Positions 18,646-30,492 of a DNA stretch of 64,000 nucleotides are shown here, in pieces (the first letter of the stretch is position 1; each line of letters opens with the position of its first letter). The notes under the pieces were generated by a model that saw nothing but the letters and a program-made list of their open reading frames with translations, did no database searches and had not been told where the DNA came from. The stretch is from Tetrahymena elliotti 4EA (taxonomy: Eukaryota; Ciliophora; Oligohymenophorea; Hymenostomatida; Tetrahymenidae). A program made the translations under genes and the position numbers. Location of the stretch: assembly GCA_000231825.2 (NCBI GenBank), contig JH720343.1, forward strand, positions 419,204 to 483,203. The letters run 5' to 3'.

Positions 18646-19550
18646 TACTCACAAATATTTGAAAGTACTCTAAAACTTCGTTTAATTACAAAAATTAATT
18701 CCATTTACTTATTTTCTAAAGATACGACTGCAAAAATATTTTGATGATATTCCTGATAGATAAATAGATAGATATTCGGAGTCTTCACAAATAATACCAT
18801 AAATAATTAAATAATAAAATCCTCTCTTATGAACAAATGAACAAGATAACACATATATTATATAATAAATATCTCACCTGTCATAAACAAAAATTAAATA
18901 AATATTTATTTAAAAATTAATGATAATAAAAATAATTTTGTCAAACCTTTCTTTATAAAATATTTTGTTGTAAAAAAAGAAATCACTTATATAAAATGCA
19001 ACTAATTTCCTAAATTATATTTAAATATTTTATATATAATTAAATAAATAGTTCGTCATATTTTACTTTCTGCTCTGTGTTGTATCAATATATTAATTTA
19101 AACAATGTAAAATTATAATCATTATTTTTTTAGATATCTTTCATCTTTAATTTATTCTATACTAAGTTAGAGTAGTAATTCAAATTAAAAATTTATAGAA
19201 CATTAATAAAGCCATTTAATTTTATCTTTTAATTCAATATTATTATTTTCACTAGAATGGCTATGAACCTCATTTAAACTTCACTATTTCTCCAAACTAA
19301 AATCAATTTATCTTTCTAAACTTATTTTCTATACTTAATTCAAATATTACACATAAAGAGATAAAATACTTTTCAGATATAAATTTGCTACTTTTATGAA
19401 ACAATTGTTTTAGCAAAAACCCTTTAATAAATACACATACAAAATATCTTTTTTTTATAATAATAATAAAATTAAAAAAATAAAATAAATAAATAAAAAA
19501 ATGAATGTTTTTGTTAAATTTTTATGTTCCTTATATGTGATAGAGAGGAG
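18646..19550. other. AT-rich intergenic region
   Basis: I see no supported coding sequence. The region is nearly all A and T, with homopolymers and TAATAA tracts, and holds whatever controls the doubtful coding regions on either side. Confidence 0.4.
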
Positions 19551-20091
19551 ATGAATTAGAAAGAGCTTATTTTATTTGAATATTTAATATTGATTATTTT
19601 ATTAATTTTATCAAAGAAATACATACAAAAGCTAATTATATCATAATTTATTACATCAACATTAAAATTAATAGACAGAAACCAGAATCTTCTAAAATTA
19701 ACAACCTTTATAGATATTTTAAGATTTAAATTATACGATGAACCACTAAAGAAGGCTATTAAATATTATGTCTAAATATTCCAATCATTATATGGAATCA
19801 ACAAATTAGCCCACATCACTAGCTTTGAATTCTAACTAAGAAAGAATATTTAATATTTTAGGAAACTCATTATTAGTTATCACACTTGGAGTTGGTTATA
19901 AATTATCTGAAAATTGTGCAGATTATGTGGCAGAAGTTATCCAAAAAAGATAAAATAGGAATTTTAAGGAGGAAAATCCTTATTAATATAATATTACAAG
20001 ATATCTATTCACAGGATTATTCATGTGGCTTTCTTCAAAACCACTCTATCCTATTTGTTATAGAATGAGTAAAAAGCTTGGCAAAAAATGA
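19551..20091 (+). CDS. PEX11-like peroxisomal membrane protein candidate with a reading-frame break
   Basis: Two overlapping plus-strand frames look coding. The first (19551-19910) contains LKLIDRNQNLLKLTTFIDIL, then LYDEPLKKAIKYYVQIFQSL and FEFQLRKNIQYFRKL, which resembles the N-terminal amphipathic helices of PEX11, proteins that bend and divide peroxisomal membranes. The second, ending at TGA 20091, reads GNSLLVITLGVGYKLSENCA, then YNITRYLFTGLFMWLSS and a basic tail MSKKLGKK, resembling the C-terminal half of PEX11. The switch falls near 19845-19910 and no ordinary GT...AG intron joins the halves cleanly; a 28-31 nt intron starting GTTGG is possible but would delete part of the similarity. 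This may be a frameshifted pseudogene, a sequence error or an odd intron. The family call rests on pattern similarity only. Confidence 0.4.
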
Positions 20092-20924
20092 ATACTAAAA
20101 TGATAATTTTTGATAGAAATAATTAGGGAAAACTATTTTTTAGTAATTTAATATATAAATTTATTTTATAAAATAAATGTGTAAATTTTTAAATTGTACT
20201 TAATTATTTATATTTTTAATATCATTTTATATAGTAACTAAATATCAATTTTAAGAAAAATTTAGAATTTTATGGAAACTTTTTAAATTATATATTAATT
20301 AGTTGTTAAAATTAATAAATTAATGAAAATTTTTGGCTTATTATTGGAAATAACAAAAAAAATGTTTGAATTTGATTATTGAAAATCTTTGAAAATTATT
20401 TGATTTAGTTATTCAATAAGAAATCAAATGAGTTTATTCTTTTTTAATTAATTTCAAAAAAAAGAAAATTTCCTTTTTTATTATTTAAAATAAATGAAAT
20501 AAATAGCTTTTAATATTTAATTATCCATCTCAAATTTATTTCTAATTAATTTCAAAAAAATGCAGCATTTCCCCCTTAAATAAGTAAGTTTTGATTTTAT
20601 ATTATTTATTTTTGTTCTTTATTTGTTATTTTATTTTAATATTATTTGGTATTTGCGTAGTTTATTTTTGCTTTGTTCTTTATTTGATTTGTTTAATGCT
20701 TTTGGTTATTTGTTTGCTTGCTTATTTATTTGTATATTTATTTTTAAACAAATTGATTTTTTTATTTTAATTTATTTTTATTTTTTGATTTATCTCAGGC
20801 AATAATATTTATCTCAAGGCAATATTTATTTAAATTTATATTTTTATTTTTTATTTTTTAAATTTTTATCAAGGCAATCTCAAATTAATAGCTCAATTAT
20901 GAAAAAAATATCAATTTTGATGAA
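20092..20924. other. AT-rich intergenic region with short direct repeats
   Basis: No gene recognised. Near 20792-20885 the sequence TCAAGGCAAT (first copy TCAGGCAAT) occurs three times in long T/A runs. Otherwise it is homopolymer-rich. Confidence 0.4.
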
Positions 20925-21890
20925 TCATCTCTTCTTTCGTTAGCTCTTATTGTTTTTACCTAAGGGAATAGGACTATAATTTATTTTTTTATATGGTTTT
21001 ATTGGTTTTTAAGGTTAATTTTGACAATCCATAGGAAAGTAGAATTCACAATAACTTTTATATTTCTCCATAGCATCTTTCAGTCGGATTGGAAAGCTAG
21101 CATCTGAAATCTTAGTAATTGACAGTTTAAATTAACTAAAGAAATCTGATAGCTAGTAAATGACATGCTAATTAGTGGAGAGAATGTTTGAAGACGAAAT
21201 GATTAAAAACTTGTTTATTTAGAATTATTTTTCTTTAAAAACTTAGTAAAAGTTATTGCAATAAACCACTTTTTCCTCATCTCCTACCAAGGAGGTATTT
21301 TTCCTATTTTTTCATAGATTTAATTAATTTATTTTTTAATTAATTATTATAACTTAGATAAATATTCTTATTGTTTTTCAAATTTAGAGATATTATCTGT
21401 TCTCCCCACCTTTTTAATCTTAATTTACAAAACAATTTCTAATTTAAAGGGGGAGATAACTACTTAGCCAATCAAAATCCTAAATATATATATATATTTA
21501 TTTTTTCTATTATATAAAATATGATTTATAAACTAGAAAATTTACTAAAGAGTCTTAAACAAGCCAATCACTGATTTTTATGTAGTAGATTTGATTTATA
21601 TCTTATCTCTATCAAAAAAGTTTAACTTCCCTTTTATACTATATAATATTTACTTTTATATAAATTTTATAATAAACAGGTTATGAATGTTTGGATTTTA
21701 ATATTATAATGTTTGGATGATTGATTACTTATCAAAATAGTTATTGAAAGGAAGTTTTCCCGATTAAAATTTTGCATCCTTAGTTATAATTTTCTTCAAT
21801 TAATTTAATGATTAATTAGTTGATAGACTATTAATATATAGCTCTATTTTAGTATAAACTCTATTAAAATAATAGAAATACAAAAGTTAA
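20925..21890 (-). CDS. Unrecognised multi-exon protein, 5-prime end undefined
   Basis: Four minus-strand segments join with matching phases under code 6: one ending at 21678 (its start is unclear, near 21890), then 21638-21546, 21479-21354 and 21303-20925, separated by GT...AG gaps of 39, 66 and 50 nt. The translation is non-repetitive and protein-like, with pieces such as KGKLNFFDRDKIQIKS, QVVISPFKLEIVLQIKIKK, GDEEKVVYCNNFYQVF and KLSITKISDASFPIRLKDAM, and a basic end KNNKSQRKKR before TGA. The alternation of strands and helices would fit a small beta-rich membrane- or protein-binding domain, but I do not recognise a family. No in-frame ATG is evident in the first segment, so either an upstream exon or the start is missed, or the gene is degraded. 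It is head-to-head with BRF1. Confidence 0.45.
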
Positions 21891-22076
21891 TTAGAGATCC
21901 AAGAAAAAAATACTTTAAAAATAGTATATTTATATAAATATAATACTAAAAAAGCATTATAGTGAAGATATAATATATTAGCATTTTTAAGTTTATTATA
22001 TAAATTCTAATAAGTTTATAAAAAAGAAGTAGAAATATAAAAAAAGGTTAAATTTAAGCTAACTCCAAACAATATA

Positions 22077-24131
22077 ATGATAGATACAATAGATTATAAA
22101 TCAAATAAGCAAGTTTGTAATAAGTGTGGGCATGTTAATTATGACCTAGATGGTGATGAAGCAGACTAACAAAAATGCAGAAATTGTGGTTTTGTTATGT
22201 ATGAAAACTGCTTCGAATCAGGTATTCAATTTACTGATACTAAAATCGATGGTTAATTGCATGATATGTCTAACTTTGGAAGAGATAATGCTAAGTATGC
22301 AGAAGAATGTATTGCTACAATGATAAGAGATTTAAAAATTAAAAGCGAATACCCTGATTATTTAGAAAGGATTGGTGAAACACCTTTAAGAATCATGAAA
22401 TTTGCATATAAAGCATATTTTTTAGATCACGGTTCAAATATACATCATTATTCTGCTGCTGCTCTTTATATTGCATTAAGATTTTAAAAGGCTCCCTTTT
22501 TACTTATGGATTTTTCAGAAAAACTTTGCATTAATCTTTTCAAGCTTGCTAGATGTTATAGAAAATTAGCTAAATTTTTAAATGTTACTCTTAAGTTAAA
22601 TGAGAGGTTGCCTTCAATTGACCCCTCCATTTATATACCACGGTAATACTAAGCTCAAATATTCATTCACACATATCTATTTGCTATTTATCAAATTTAT
22701 ATACTAATTTCTTATTCAATTTTCTAGCTTTAAGCGCTTTTTTTATGAAAAGTGTCTACAGTGTTTTATAATCACATTATGAAAAATATGAAAATTTACT
22801 TTTAAAATTTTATCATTTGGGAAGCATATTACATACTTTTAATTTATGAATTTTGTTTGCAAAAAATATTTTATTTTTAATTAATTTTAATAGTTTTTGC
22901 AAGATGCTAGAATTTAATGAGAAGGTTGATTAAGTTAAAGAAACTGCTATCAAGCTCTTAAAAAGAATGAAACTTGATTGGATGAGTCATGGTCGTCGTC
23001 CAAGTTCTTTGTGTGGTGCTGCTATTCTTATTGCTGCAAGAATGCATGGTTTTAAGAGAACAACAAGTGAAGTGTGCAAGGTTGTTTATGTTTGTGAAGA
23101 AACATTAAGAAAAAGATTAGAAGAATTCAAAGAAACTGATGTAGCTAAATTAACAAGAGAAAAATTTGATGAAATATAAGATATAGAATTGATGGGAAGA
23201 GAACGTGATCCTCCTGCTTTTATCAAAGCCTTAAAAAATTAACAAGAAACATTAAAAAAAATAAAACCAAATGAAGAAAATGATGATGAAATAAATAAAT
23301 AATTAGAAGATGCTGCTAATATAATAGAAACTCAAGTTAAATCAAACACCAGTGAAGGATAATAAGTAATAGCAATTAAAAAATATATTTATTCTCAACA
23401 ATAGATTTTTATTAAATTAGGGAAATTAAGAATATGAAATAAGTGATGATGGTTCTTTGGGTGATGATGAAGAAGAAGATGGTGAAAATAGTAAGTAATA
23501 AAATGGGGACGAATCTAAAAAGTAGCTCAAGCCTTTGTCAGAGTCTGAAAGATAAGTAAAAACAATAGTTAGAAAAGAAGATGCTAAATAAATTGGAATT
23601 ATTAATGAAAATGGATATTCACTAAATGTGAGAGAAGATTTATCAGATATGAGTGAAGAAGACGTAAACTAATTTATATTAACAAATGAAGAGCACACAG
23701 TTAAAAGCATTATATGGCATAGTATGAATGAAACTTGGTTAAGAGAATAATAAAGAAAAGATCCAAAAGAAGAAAAGAAAGAGTGCAAAAAAAGAAATAA
23801 AAGAAGAAATGATTAACTAATGAATGAAGATGATCCTGTTGATGCATTATTCAAAAGCAAAAAAATTAGGGAAAGATTAGATGAAAAAAAGGTTCGTGAA
23901 TTATTCATATAAATTCAAGGAGTTAAAAAGACATAATTAACAGATATCTTCTCATCTGATAAACCACCTGCTGAATCCCTTGAAACTACATAGAAAATGA
24001 TATATAATCGTGAACTTATTGTTTGTAATGGTCCTATTGATTACATGAATAGGTTCGGAAATAGCAATGATTAAAGTACTCGCGATGTTCCTCAAATAGA
24101 TCTTGATGAAGATGGTTTCGAATATGATTGA
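22077..24131 (+). CDS. BRF1: TFIIIB subunit Brf1 (TFIIB-related factor)
   Basis: Brf1 recruits TBP and RNA polymerase III to tRNA and 5S rRNA promoters. Exons 22077-22642, 22894-23365 and 23421-24131 encode about 582 residues. An N-terminal zinc ribbon has Cys at 14, 17, 34 and 37. Two TFIIB-type cyclin folds follow; the second is the most diagnostic, with [18 protein letters not shown], then [20 protein letters not shown] and [16 protein letters not shown]. The 251-nt intron 22643-22893 splits the Arg of IPRF exactly. An acidic Asp/Glu-rich linker leads to the conserved Brf1 homology block, [20 protein letters not shown] then [14 protein letters not shown], which contacts TBP. All features are in the usual order and length for Brf1 (yeast 596 residues), so the identification is secure. 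Confidence 0.96.
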
Positions 24132-25065
24132 TTCACAAATTGATGAAAATAAAATACTATTATCTTTATAATTAAGCAATCAAATGGCCAACCAACGAAT
24201 CTTCTTTCCTTTTTATCTTTGAGTTTAATAAAAATTAAAATTGTACTATTTCTATTATTATATTTAAAATGAAGTAAATTTCCTAAATCTCCTTATTTTT
24301 ATAGAGTTTGTTAATAATTAATCTAAGAGTATATTGATATTTAATCCCATCTCAATCTTTTTCGATTTACTGCTAATTTTCATATACTATAAAACTTCTA
24401 AAAATCAACTAATCCTGCCATTTATAATTAACTAAGTTTAAAAGAAAAAAACCAAAAAAATTAAAAATTTCAAAAATAAATTAAAATAACTTTGAAAATA
24501 AATATTTTAGATTGTGTTTGCTTAGTTTGAAGAATGAAATTCAATCTCAAATTTCTCCTGAAAATTTTATATTTCCTCGATATATTTTAATGAAAATTTA
24601 ACAGCACACTTAAAAATTAAAATTATTATATAAATGAAGCACTTTTTATTCATTTTAAAATAAAAAATTCTTTATGAATCTTTGGTTTGAAAAAGTTTTA
24701 CAATTAATTTGAATGTAAAAATAATTAAATTAACTATTTCTTCAAATTAATCTAAAAAATATTTAAAAAATAAGAATAATTTTATTTGGATAAAATTATC
24801 TTTAATTTAAATTATTTAAAATTATATTAAGATTAGCTTGAGGTTTTGATATAAAAGAAAAATAGAATAAAAAATTACATGATAGTTTAAACGAAGTAAT
24901 ATAAAACAGTTTCATAGAATTTATAGAGAGATTGATTAAGAATTATTTGAAAGAATGAAGTATTCAAAAGTAGTATTTTTTATATCTATATTTATAGTGT
25001 ATAGTGTTTATATAAAATACAGTACTAACTGTAATATGAAAATTTTTAAGTTGCATATTTTTTTT
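24132..25065. other. Intergenic between convergent genes
   Basis: BRF1 (+) and the minus-strand gene ending at 25066 point toward each other, so this 930-base A/T-rich stretch should contain only their 3-prime ends. I see no gene in it. Confidence 0.45.
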
Positions 25066-25713
25066 TCATTTAAACTTTCTAAATGGTTTTAAACCAGGGC
25101 CATAAGTATGAGCTCTGTTGTAAGTATCAGCACACATTCCTTTATTACGATGAAAAGCTATTTCGTTTGTTTTGAAGAAGCTTTAATACTCTGGATTAAA
25201 GTTAGGAGCAAAGAGTCTCCCTTTATCATATATCGAGCCAATTTATTTTGTTCTATTGCATATAGTTTAGTGATCTCCTCTTAAATCTTTAATTGTCTTA
25301 GGATTTTCAACTAATGTATTAGTGATAAAATTATATCCTACTGAACTACAATTCATAAGATTTTTGCTTTGGTATAACTAGTTGGCTTATTTTAATGTAC
25401 TTTATTCTGACTGAGCAGATTAATTACCATTCAAATCCATTTTTTAATTCCCTTTATTGAAGTTGATATTTCTTTCACAATCTTTTTTATTTTTAGGGTA
25501 TGGAAAATCTTTATACTCTCCTAACTTTCTTTACTTTGGTATTTCGATAGATGGAAGGGAATCTACAAATTTAGTAGTAGAAGCTGATGAAATAGGTTTT
25601 TCAAGGCATGTGATAATATTATAGTTTCTTGGTTCGTTTTTTTACTATCTTATTAACCCTGGAGCAGATCTATCTCTTTTATAAGGGTAATTTTCACCTA
25701 ATTTGCTTAGCAT
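25066..25713 (-). CDS. Conserved-looking protein of unknown function (215 residues)
   Basis: A single uninterrupted code-6 frame runs from ATG 25713 to TGA 25066. The protein is basic and rich in Asn, Lys, Pro and Tyr, with no signal peptide or membrane segment. Short ordered-looking patches stand out: YPYKRDRSAPGLI near the start, NCSSVGYNFITNTLVENPK in the middle, and at the end GRLFAPNFNPEYQSFFKTN followed by HTYGPGLKPFRKF. Short Gly/Pro/Tyr motifs of this kind spaced through a small basic protein are common among ciliary microtubule-associated proteins, so an axonemal role is a fair guess, but I recognise no family. Codon usage resembles its neighbours. Confidence 0.8.
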
Positions 25714-26870
25714 CTTTTATAATTGTTTAAATTTATTAATTGATTGAAATGAATTTTATGGATTAATATTTTTTAATAATTGAAAGGTTTTTTTTTGCAA
25801 AATAGAAACTATTGATTTATAAGGTAAATTGATTGAAATACTGATTAAATAGCCTAAGATAATTAATAAATAGTATATCATAATAAATTAATTATATTCA
25901 TAAATCAAAATTATATTTATGAAAGTATATATCACAATAAATAACCTTATTAATTCACATATAAATATTTAAAAAATATGTTAGATAAATCATATCTGTT
26001 TTATTATTTGAAAACCTTCTCTTTTTTAAATTATATTGATATTTTAATAAAGATCTCATTTTTTAATATTTAAGTTTAAAAAAATATAGAATGACTTACT
26101 AATTTATAATTTTGTTTTTATATTAAATACTTTTTGACTGAATGTAAACCATCAATCTAAATTTTAGTATTATTTAAATAAGTAAGATCATGATTTTATT
26201 TAATCATATGAAGTTATTTAAGATATATCGAGGAAGATGAGTATTTAAAAGGTATTAATTGCAGATTAAATATTCTATTTTTTTTAAATTATGAAATATA
26301 TTAATATGAATGATTTGTTTATGAGTTCTCAAATTTTTCTAAGGAGGAATTATCTAAAATTTTTAATGAGTATATTAATTGATAGTAAAATAAAGTATGT
26401 TAATTTTATTATAGTTGGAAAATTTATTAACATAATATCTTGTTAATATCCTATTGGCTATAATATTTATAAATAGTTAGAAATATAATTTTTGATATCT
26501 CTTTAGAAAAATTAAAAAAGAAAAAAACACTTAAGACTTTTAATGAGAGTAGTTTTAATTGTTCTTAATTTGGAAAGCAAAAAGAAATGTAAATTCAGAA
26601 AAATTGTAAAAAAAATCTCAAAAAATATGTAAATACTTCTTCTTTAATTTAATTATTATTCAGCACATAGAAATAAATAAATCTTTTGACTGTAAATACC
26701 CTAACCAAACTTTAGGATTTGATATCTTTCTTACACAGAATAGCACAGAAGAAACTACAAATTTCTATGATTTCTATTGTTTATATTAGTTGAGATATTT
26801 GTTAAAAATTTTAATAAACTTAAAATTACTTTCTTTCTAAAGACCAAAAAATATAAAAGCAAAAAAAGAT
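25714..26870. promoter_or_regulatory. Divergent intergenic region
   Basis: This 1.16-kb A/T-rich region lies between two divergent genes and must contain both promoters. I see no coding sequence and no recognisable motif. Confidence 0.4.
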
Positions 26871-28556
26871 ATGTCAGACGTTGACTACGAAGACGATCAA
26901 GATTATTTTGATGATTATGATGATGGCGATGATGGTGATTATTTTGAAGAGGAAGAAGAAAAAATTGAAGATGCAGGTTCCTAAAAAGTATTCCTAGCAT
27001 GTGAAAATAGATTATATTCTAATGAAAAAATGGATACAATTGTCCAAAATTATCAACTATTGATAAAGTAAATAGCAAAAGATAATGATATTTCAGAAGG
27101 GCGTGCATTTTTAATTATGTAAGCAAATGGATATGATAAAAATAAGCTTGATACTATTCCAAATCGTATTTTAGACATGATTTTTTATGAGGAAACTAGA
27201 GAGTTATAAGCATGCAAAAATACTTAAGAATGTTTACTTTGCTTTGATGATCTAAATGAAAACACAAAATACTCTCTTTTATGTAAGCATAATTTTTGTA
27301 AGTCTTGCTACAAAGAGTATATTAGAGCTTGTTTAAAGGAAGGTTCTTCAATTTTAACTAAAAAATGCCCTATGGTTGGCTGTTAGGAGAGATTAGGAAT
27401 AAGTGATATCTTTTAATTTTTGAATGATCCCAAAGATAGAGCTTTAATTTATAAATTTATTTTAAATGATATATTATAGCATAATAAAAAACTTGTACAA
27501 TGTCCTCATAATGAGTGTGATAACATTTTAGATTTTGGAAATAATAGTGTTGCTTTAGATAAATAGTAAAACTTAAAATGTAAATGCAAAAAAGGATATT
27601 TCTGTTCGTCTTGTAAGGAAGATGCTCATCTCCCTTGTACATGCAAAATGCTTCAAACTTGGATGGATCTCATACAAGGCAAAAATTCAGACAATTTTAA
27701 CTAGCTTTGGCTTTAACTAAATACTAAACCATGCCCTAGATGCAAGGTCTTGATAGAAAAGAATCAGGGTTGTATGCATATGAATTGTAAAAATTGTAAT
27801 TTTCATTTTTGTTGGTTGTGCTTAGGAGAATATGTTAATCATGGTGATTTTTATTCTTGTAATAAGTATAAAAAGGAAGACCAAAAAGATTTATCTAAGG
27901 AAGAGTAATCTCTTAAAAGGTATGATTTCTATACCCAAAGATTTAAAGATCATCTCAGTGCTGCAAACATAGCCTAAAACGAATCAGAAAATCTGATATT
28001 ATAATTTAAAACTGAAATGAAAATGGCCTTTGAGAGTGAAAAGCAAGCAGAAGATGAAATTAAATTTTACATTTCTGCTTAAGATATTTTAATTGAAGCT
28101 AAAAAAGGTATTTCATACACTTACCCTATTGGTTTTTATATTGACAATCACAAGCTAGGATACTTTGAATTTTTATAAGGAGAATTAGAAAAGAATATTG
28201 AACCTTTTGAATAGAAATTAACTTAAAAAAATTTTAAAGAGTTGTTCAAATAAGAAAGCTAATTTTAGCCATTTTATGAATACAAAGCAGAAATCTAACA
28301 ATAAACATCAATCATTAAAAAATATCTTACAAACATGTTAAAAGATTTAGGAGAAGAGCTTCCAGATTTGGATCTTAAAAAAATGAAAAGTATGTCTAAA
28401 AAGTATGCTTCGATAAACAAATCATCACAAATTTAAAAGTAAAAAACTAAAGAACTTCCTGATCATGATATTTTGATGTGTACAGATTGCAAAATCAATC
28501 CTTCAGAAAATGATTATGGTTTATGCAATAATTGCTTTGCAAGTAGATATAACTGA
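26871..28556 (+). CDS. RBR-type E3 ubiquitin ligase, Ariadne class
   Basis: An intronless frame of 561 residues. Ariadne RBR ligases accept ubiquitin from an E2 on a RING2 cysteine before passing it to substrate. An acidic N-terminus (residues 1-35, mainly Asp/Glu) is followed by a helical UBA-like region. RING1 starts CLLCFDD at about 121 and includes CKHNFCKSC. The IBR lies at about 211-258, and RING2 runs from [14 protein letters not shown] (288) to [10 protein letters not shown] (about 320). The likely catalytic Cys is the one in GCMHMNC (about 306). A helical Ariadne-like region follows (about 335-520). Unusually, the C-terminus adds CTDC...CNNC, a four-cysteine zinc-knuckle-like element absent from most Ariadne proteins, ending just before TGA. 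Metal ligands of all three RBR modules appear intact, so the enzyme is probably active. Confidence 0.95.
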
Positions 28557-29034
28557 TTATCAAATAAGGATATTTTTTTAATAAGCTAAAATAAAAAAAA
28601 ATATTATTTTGTTTTTTTTATAATTTCTTGTCAGTCTGTCTTTTTTTCAAAAATGTTAATTTATTTATTGAAAAGAATATTGATATCAAACCAATACGTG
28701 AAACAATTTATTTTTAGGATGAATAAATAATAATATTTCTTATGCGAAATTTCATCAAAATTTATCATCGGAAGAATAATATTAAATAAAATATTGATTA
28801 ATTATTATAATGATTGATAATTTGTATGAAGTTATTTCCAATTATTGATCCCCCTCCACAAATCGAATGAAATGAAGTTAATTAAATTTCATTAATTTAA
28901 AAACATTTAAATATTTAATTCAAAAAAACTTCAAATAAAGACTCAGTCATAAAAAATAAAACCTACTTTAAAAAGCGAAAGCAATCGATCAGATAAAAAA
29001 AGTATTAACTTCATTTGTGTTGGTAGTCAGTAGT
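28557..29034. other. Short intergenic spacer
   Basis: The 478 bases between two tandem plus-strand genes are A/T-rich with no coding potential that I can support. They hold the terminator of the RBR gene and the promoter of the next gene. Confidence 0.45.
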
Positions 29035-30492
29035 ATGAGTTCTAAAGAATTAAAGAAGAAGATTCAAGAGTAATTTGCTGTTTGCGAATAATAATTTATC
29101 AAAGCTATTGAGCATACAAAGAAAAGAATTGTTGAGTAAATAGACCAATTCTAAAAAGAAAAATTAAATAGCATCAATCAGTCCTTGATCAGCTTCATTT
29201 CATAAATTAGGAATGGGGATCATGATAAGAAGATGGAGTACCACATTCTTTCAAGTATCAATTAAATGAACAAAAAATTTCCTGAGTTTCAGAAAATTCT
29301 AAAGGCCTAAATTCGTATTCCATTAAGAGAGGCTATGAAAAAAATAGAATTTGATCTCCCCAAATTAGAAATTTTACCAGTCAGCTTCAATTTGTAGCAT
29401 AAGAAATCACTCGCTTAAACTTCAGCTCAATTAGCAGAAAATTCTGCTATAAATTGTGTAACTAGCCTACCATAAAGTAGAATAGCTGCAATTGTAAATA
29501 CAAAAATTAAAGTAATGGATATTAATTAAGAAAAGATTTTGGCATCACTGGTAGCTCACACAGAAAGAATTACTTCTTTGAACTACTTCAATATAAAAAG
29601 GAAAGTAGATGTGAGCGATACTATATCATTGTCACAAAAAATGAAATAAACCTCAAAAAAACCCAATCGCAAGCATTCAGTCTAGTAATAAAGTAACAAC
29701 AAAATGTTTTCTCAATAATAAGAGTAAGTAAACCACAGCCAACGTTCTTAATCATTGGAATCAGAGGATTTGTCTAGCTAAAATATTACATCTCTCCAAA
29801 TAGAAAAGAAAATCATTTCAGAATAAGTTTTAATAAGCACTTCTCTAGATAAGAGATGCTAAATAATGAATATTGGAGATTACAGCTTAATAAATACCAT
29901 CAAATTAAACAAATAAGGACATAATGTAATTTAGATTTCTTAAAGAGAAATTCTAATTTAACAGATAGATGGATTTAGTATTTTTATTGACATGAAAAAG
30001 AAAACAGGAGAGTTTAAATACACTTAATAAATATTAAGATGTGCTTATTCATTCTAATATAAAACTATTGTTTTGCATACTAAAAATAAAATTACTACAG
30101 TTAATAGAAGAACTATGAGAATCATTTCAACTTTTAATGGTCCAAGTGAATCTTTTTATTTGAAAATCATTGATAGATAAGTAATCATAATAGATTCTAA
30201 TGGAATCACAATATAAGATTTATAAACTGGCAAAATAGAAAAACAAAAATTGTTAGGTCTCTAATCTCCAATTTGTTCTCTTACAGATTTAAATGATGGA
30301 TCTCATGTTGCCGTTATCACGTTGAAAAACGAAGTAGCTGTAATTGATTACTTAAATATGAAGACTCTTAGTGTACTAAATCTAGGAGGAAAATCAGGAG
30401 CAAGGAGCATTACCTATATGAATGATGGATAAAACTTTGCAATCAATACAGTAGACAACAAAATAAAATTATGGACATTTTCGAAAGATTGA
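29035..30492 (+). CDS. Coiled-coil protein with C-terminal beta-propeller-like repeats
   Basis: An intronless code-6 frame gives 485 residues ending on TGA. Residues 1-130 are Lys/Glu/Gln-rich with heptad-like hydrophobic spacing (KELKKKIQEQFAVCEQQF onward), consistent with a coiled coil. From about 150 the sequence changes to repeated units of short beta-strands such as AINCVTSLPQSRIAAIVNTK, KIKVMDINQEKILASL, HVAVITLKNEVAVIDYLNM and, at the end, NFAINTVDNKIKLWTF. These fit WD40-type blades, although most lack clear GH and WD pairs. A Ser/Gln-rich, probably disordered loop interrupts the series around 200-260. This resembles ciliate proteins with a B-box- or TRIM-like coiled coil plus WD repeats, minus the zinc finger. 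A scaffolding role is inferred from the architecture only. Confidence 0.85.

Noticed and set aside
22077..24131. Plain TFIIB instead of Brf1
   Set aside because: The acidic linker and the C-terminal Brf1 homology block (DLSDMSEED, then WHSMNETWL) are absent from TFIIB.
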